From Butyriboletus loyo (Eukaryota; Basidiomycota; Agaricomycetes; Boletales; Boletaceae): a stretch of DNA of 64,000 bases. The notes beneath the pieces are model-generated. The model was not told the DNA's origin, searched no databases, and saw only the letters and a program-made list of their open reading frames with translations. A program made the translations under genes and the position numbers. Location of the stretch: positions 62,001-126,000 of the forward strand of contig JBBPSI010000022.1 of assembly GCA_038093515.1 (NCBI GenBank), given 5' to 3'. Shown in pieces: positions 60,666-64,000 of the stretch (the first letter of the stretch is position 1; each line of letters starts with the position of its first letter).

Positions 60666-63092
60666 ATGCAGTCGCCATCCAAACCAAGCGCATTCTGGAA
60701 AGGCAAAGGCAAAGCACCAGCACAAGACTATGACGATCTTCGCCCAGAAATCACTTACCGCCATTTGCATTCTCATAATCTTGGTGTGAGAGACCCGCTA
60801 CGGGTCATTGCACTCTGCGATAGCGATGCGTTTTATGCAGCTTGCGAACGGGTCAGACTAGGCCTCGACCCCAGTGTACCGCTTGTAGTACAGCAATGGG
60901 AGAGCCTCATCGCAGTCAGCTATCCGGCCCGCAAATTCGGCATATCGCGGATGGACAAGATAAAGGAAGCAAAGAAGAAATGTCCGAATCTAGTAGCTGT
61001 CCATGTCGCCACCTACAAGGAGGGCGAGAAGGAACCGAGCTATTGGTCTAATGTCGATACACGAACACACAAGGTATGCCAGCAATTATCGCACAGACGT
61101 CCCAAGATCACCAATTATTGGCCTGATTCTTCACGCTCAAGGTTTCTCTCGACCTATATCGACGTGAAAGCAATAAGATCATTCACTTGTTCAAACAAGC
61201 CCTTCTAAGCGGGGACATAGGTGGGATCTTACCCATCTCGAACAGACCGATCATTCATCACCATGAAAGAAAAGGCTTCGATCGACGAAGCGTTCATTGA
61301 CCTCACTCGGCCCGTCCGCGAGGTGCTGGTAGAGCGCTTTCCCTATCTCGCACAGGTTCCTCCCGACGCCCCTCAAGGTGTCGATAGCCCATTGCCTCCA
61401 CCCCCTCCCATTGATTGGAATAACCTTGGTGAACTCATTCCCATACATACGGCCGAAGAAAACGACAGTGAAGAGATTCACTTTGCTGAAGATGACGTGA
61501 CATGCACTTGGCATGATGTCGCATTATCCATCGCCGCCGAGTTGACGGCTAAGATTAGAGCAGACGTCCATGAGAACCTTGGATATACCATGTCAGCGGT
61601 GCGTTTCGCTACGAGTAATATCAACTTGACACGGTCATGAATCCATTCCCCCATTAGGGAATATCCAGAAACAAGTTTCTTGCCAAAGTCAGTCCACATC
61701 GTCCATCCAATAATCGCTCATCCACATTCACTCCTAGCTCACTGCTTCCTACAAGAAGCCGAATAGTCAGGTGATGTCGAACCACAGTTTAATAAAATCC
61801 TTCTGACAAGTCCTGTAGAGCATCTTGCGTAATAGTGCTATACCAGCTTACCTCCGTCCCATCGGCTTTCAAAAGGTATGCCGAAACAGTTAAAATTAAC
61901 ACAAGTCCGAGATTTTCTCCAGATTCGGTTCCTAGGCGGTAAACTCGGTGATGCCCTTGCAAAAGAATATGATGTCTCGACAGTTAGCGATCTTCTGTAG
62001 GTTCATTACTTGGCATTTGATTGACCTTGCTTAACTTTGCATTATAGAGCAGTATCTCTAGGTATACTTGTGGACCACTGTTTGAACTTCCCCAGTAACA
62101 AACAGAAATCAGATGAAATGCAGAACAAATTCGGTGACAATGCTTTATGGGTTTATGAGCTTTTGCGGTGGGTAACCAATGTCGTCCAGCGCAACGATAA
62201 TCGCTCAAATTTGAGCGTTCAGAGGTATTGACAGATCCGAAGGTTGGGTATTCAAATATTCCCTAGTATTTTCTCATCCTCGCTCCTTTATAGTGAAGGA
62301 GAAATCTGCGCTTTTTAAGAGTATGCTTGCGTCGAAGAACTTGCCAACTCCTATCACGAAAGCTGCGGATGGGCATCAGTGGCTACGCGTTTTAGCCGCT
62401 GAACTTGCTCTCAGACTCAAGGACGCACGTGAAGAGATGCCCACTTTATGGCCTAAAACCATTGTTTTGCATGCTCGAAAAGGTTTGTTCTCCAAGGTGG
62501 GGACTACAAGCTACTAACCATCGATCTAGGATACGAAGCCTCGAGGTCGAAACAATCTACGTTCCCTTTCACTCAGGATGTGACGGTCGATGTGATTGCG
62601 AACGCTGCCGACAAGTTATGGAAAGAACTCACTGGGAACATGAATGACTTCAACGTGACAGCAGTGCAGCTTGCGTTCACGGGCATCGAGACCGCCGAGA
62701 CTGGCCAACAGAGCATCGAAGGTTTCTTCAAGCCGAAGGAAGGTCCTCGTTCCCTCCTCAAACGCACCCGGTCTAGTAGCCGCGGAGACCCTCCCGAAGC
62801 GGATTCCGTACAAGTTACGACAGAAATACCTAGATCTGCTTCCTCGGCTTCTTTTTTCTGCGAACGCTGCAACAAACGGATCTCTGTTTGCGAAAGTGAT
62901 GTGAACCAAGCTGAAGTAGATCGTGCTGCTGCGTTAGTCAAATTGCGCTTGGAACATGAAGATTTTCACTTTGCCCAAGACTTGGCAAATGGCTCTGATG
63001 CCCAAGCACAGCCCAAGTCGCGCCCGAGGGCGCCTAAGCGAAAGAAACCAACGGAACCAAAGGGAATAGCCAAGTTCTTTGTCAAAAAGTAG
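60666..63092 (+). CDS. RAD30: DNA polymerase eta (Y family)
   Basis: Translesion polymerase that bypasses UV-induced pyrimidine dimers. Starts MQSPSKPSAFWKGKGKAPAQ. The palm has VIALCDSDAFYAACERVRLG with the metal-binding Asp residues, VPLVVQQWESLIAVSYPARK and FGISRMDKIKEAKKKCPNLV. KASIDEAFIDLTRP supplies SIDE, the other metal ligands. A long acidic insert (PLPPPPPIDWNNLGE, EENDSEEIHFAEDD) precedes TAKIRADVHENLGYTMSAGI. Thumb and little finger: FLGGKLGDALAKEYDVSTVS, NKFGDNALWVYELLRGIDRSE, VTAVQLAFTGIE. C-terminal parts: QQSIEGFFKPKE (PCNA box), a UBZ-type finger FFCERCNKRI...HEDFHFAQDL and a last GIAKFFVKK, also PCNA-box-like. TAG 63090-63092. Around eight introns. Confidence 0.95.
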
Positions 63093-63119
63093 TAATAACT
63101 ATAGTGTATAGTGTTGCTG

Positions 63120-63410
63120 CGAAGCGATTCGAAGTGTATTTTGGGGGACTTCGAAAGCGACGTGGTAACGAAGTGAGCGGCTACGCGGGCCGAAAGCCCA
63201 GCCAGTCAGAATTCACGTCCACACGTACTCGACAGCATCAATAGGATGGACAGGGACGAGTAGATGAGCACATAGATCATCTTTGTACAGCAACTACTAA
63301 TCAGTATCGGAAATGAGTGCACTTCGCGAAGTGAACGAGGTAACTTCGACTCAATTCAGATGTAACTCTCACGAAGTGACTCACTCGAAGTTACTTCGCC
63401 TCGACGGCAA
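63120..63410. repeat. Cluster of (T)CGAAGT(G/T)A repeats in both orientations
   Basis: Seven or more copies of CGAAGT or ACTTCG within about 290 bp, including the palindrome CACTTCGCGAAGTG at about 63320 and the double copy TCGAAGTTACTTCG at about 63386. No terminal repeats or coding frame. It lies in the 3' flank of RAD30. Confidence 0.45.
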
Positions 63411-63496
63411 CACTGACTGGAACGAAACTCGATGGGAATGTGTCATGGACTTGTGAGAGAACGCGCCCGTTACTTAACCTGCTACAGCCTGAGGCC

Positions 63497-63950
63497 ATGT
63501 CGGCATTTGATCGTCGCAAACCGCATCGACCCGTTGTTGGCCAGCTTCGCACAGGATATGACACAGCGATCATCAATTCATCGTGTTTCCATACATTCCA
63601 TCAAATCCAGTGGCGGCTGCAGAACCGAGATGCTATGTAAGTATGCGCCCCACAGCAAGGAGGCCCTTGGAGGTTCTTTCGTTCCACCACCTATCGCCTT
63701 TTTATTCCTTTGCGGACTGCTTCGCCTTTGCCTCTGGGAGGCACCTTAATTTGCGGCTGGACCGGTAATATTCATCTGCACAATCCTTTTTTTTTTTTGC
63801 TTCGTCTTTGTAGCCATCTTTCTGGCGTCTTTTAGTCCTTTTTTTCGTTTGGAGGACTGTTGCATCATAGGAACGAAAATGAACCTGAATGGGTCGAGTG
63901 TCGTCATGACCTTCGAACCGCTTTCAATATCCCAGCGCAGGGGAGCCATC
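63497..63950 (+). CDS. Start of an unidentified spliced gene, continues beyond window
   Basis: Exon 63497-63636 (MSAFDRRKPHRPVVGQLRTG, later FHTFHQIQWRLQNRDA) ends at a strong GTAAGT donor. The next candidate exon, 63871-63950, starts after CATAG and reads NENEPEWVECRHDLRTAFNI before a GTGAGT donor; the phase (AT|G) fits. The intron of about 230 nt is long for this window, so an exon may be missed. No family was recognised. A Lys-rich frame on the other strand (63746-63949) is the alternative. Confidence 0.35.
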
Positions 63951-64000
63951 GTGAGTGCAGTTCTTTATCCTTTCAGGAATCTTGCGACGTGAAAACGTCT

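Overview
This window looks like nuclear DNA from a filamentous basidiomycete, most likely an Agaricomycete. Almost every gene is broken by short (about 45-70 nt) spliceosomal introns. There is a U2 snRNA gene, a fungal-type hybrid histidine kinase, homocitrate synthase of the alpha-aminoadipate lysine pathway, and a mushroom-type sesquiterpene synthase. Nothing bacterial or viral was recognised. The organism call is an inference from gene content and intron style; I cannot name a genus.

Left part (1-17 kb): 3' part of a tandem-PHD MYST acetyltransferase (-), LAMMER kinase (+), sesquiterpene synthase with a damaged C-terminus (-), a gene-poor stretch of about 2.2 kb, complex I subunit NDUFB10 (+), Irc22/TRAP-alpha (-), a peroxisomal crotonase-fold isomerase with a PTS1 end (+), a secreted pepsin-like protease (+), Swd2/WDR82 (-) and RNA polymerase subunit Rpb5 (+). 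Middle part (18-45 kb): homocitrate synthase (-), ZNHIT1/Vps71 (-), an apparently fused cystathionine beta-lyase/mevalonate kinase (+), GAF-type hybrid histidine kinase with a truncated receiver (-), dolichol kinase (-), uracil-DNA glycosylase (+), bZIP factor (-), XPB/Ssl2 helicase (-), SF1/BBP (+) and Rcm1/NSUN5 (-). Right part (45-64 kb): class A DnaJ (+), ThuA-like protein (-), a serine-rich membrane protein (+), U2 snRNA (-), a PH-like protein (-), Sin1/Avo1 of TORC2 (+), mitochondrial uS8 (+), a 600-bp pogo/mariner-type deletion element, a MATE transporter (-), DNA polymerase eta (+) and the start of one more gene.

Most genes are housekeeping genes: chromatin (MYST, Swd2, Vps71), transcription and repair (Rpb5, XPB, Ung, Pol eta), splicing (SF1, U2), ER protein handling (Irc22, Sec59) and mitochondria. 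Many form head-to-head pairs separated by 40-220 bp, so shared bidirectional promoters are a theme. The most interesting points are the in-frame lyase/mevalonate kinase fusion, the DnaJ gene whose start codon is created by splicing and whose HPD motif needs a 6-nt microexon, a GC-AG intron in SWD2, the truncated receiver of the histidine kinase, and the small transposon that still carries a transposase tail. Exon borders were read by eye from splice signals and family conservation, and some are approximate.
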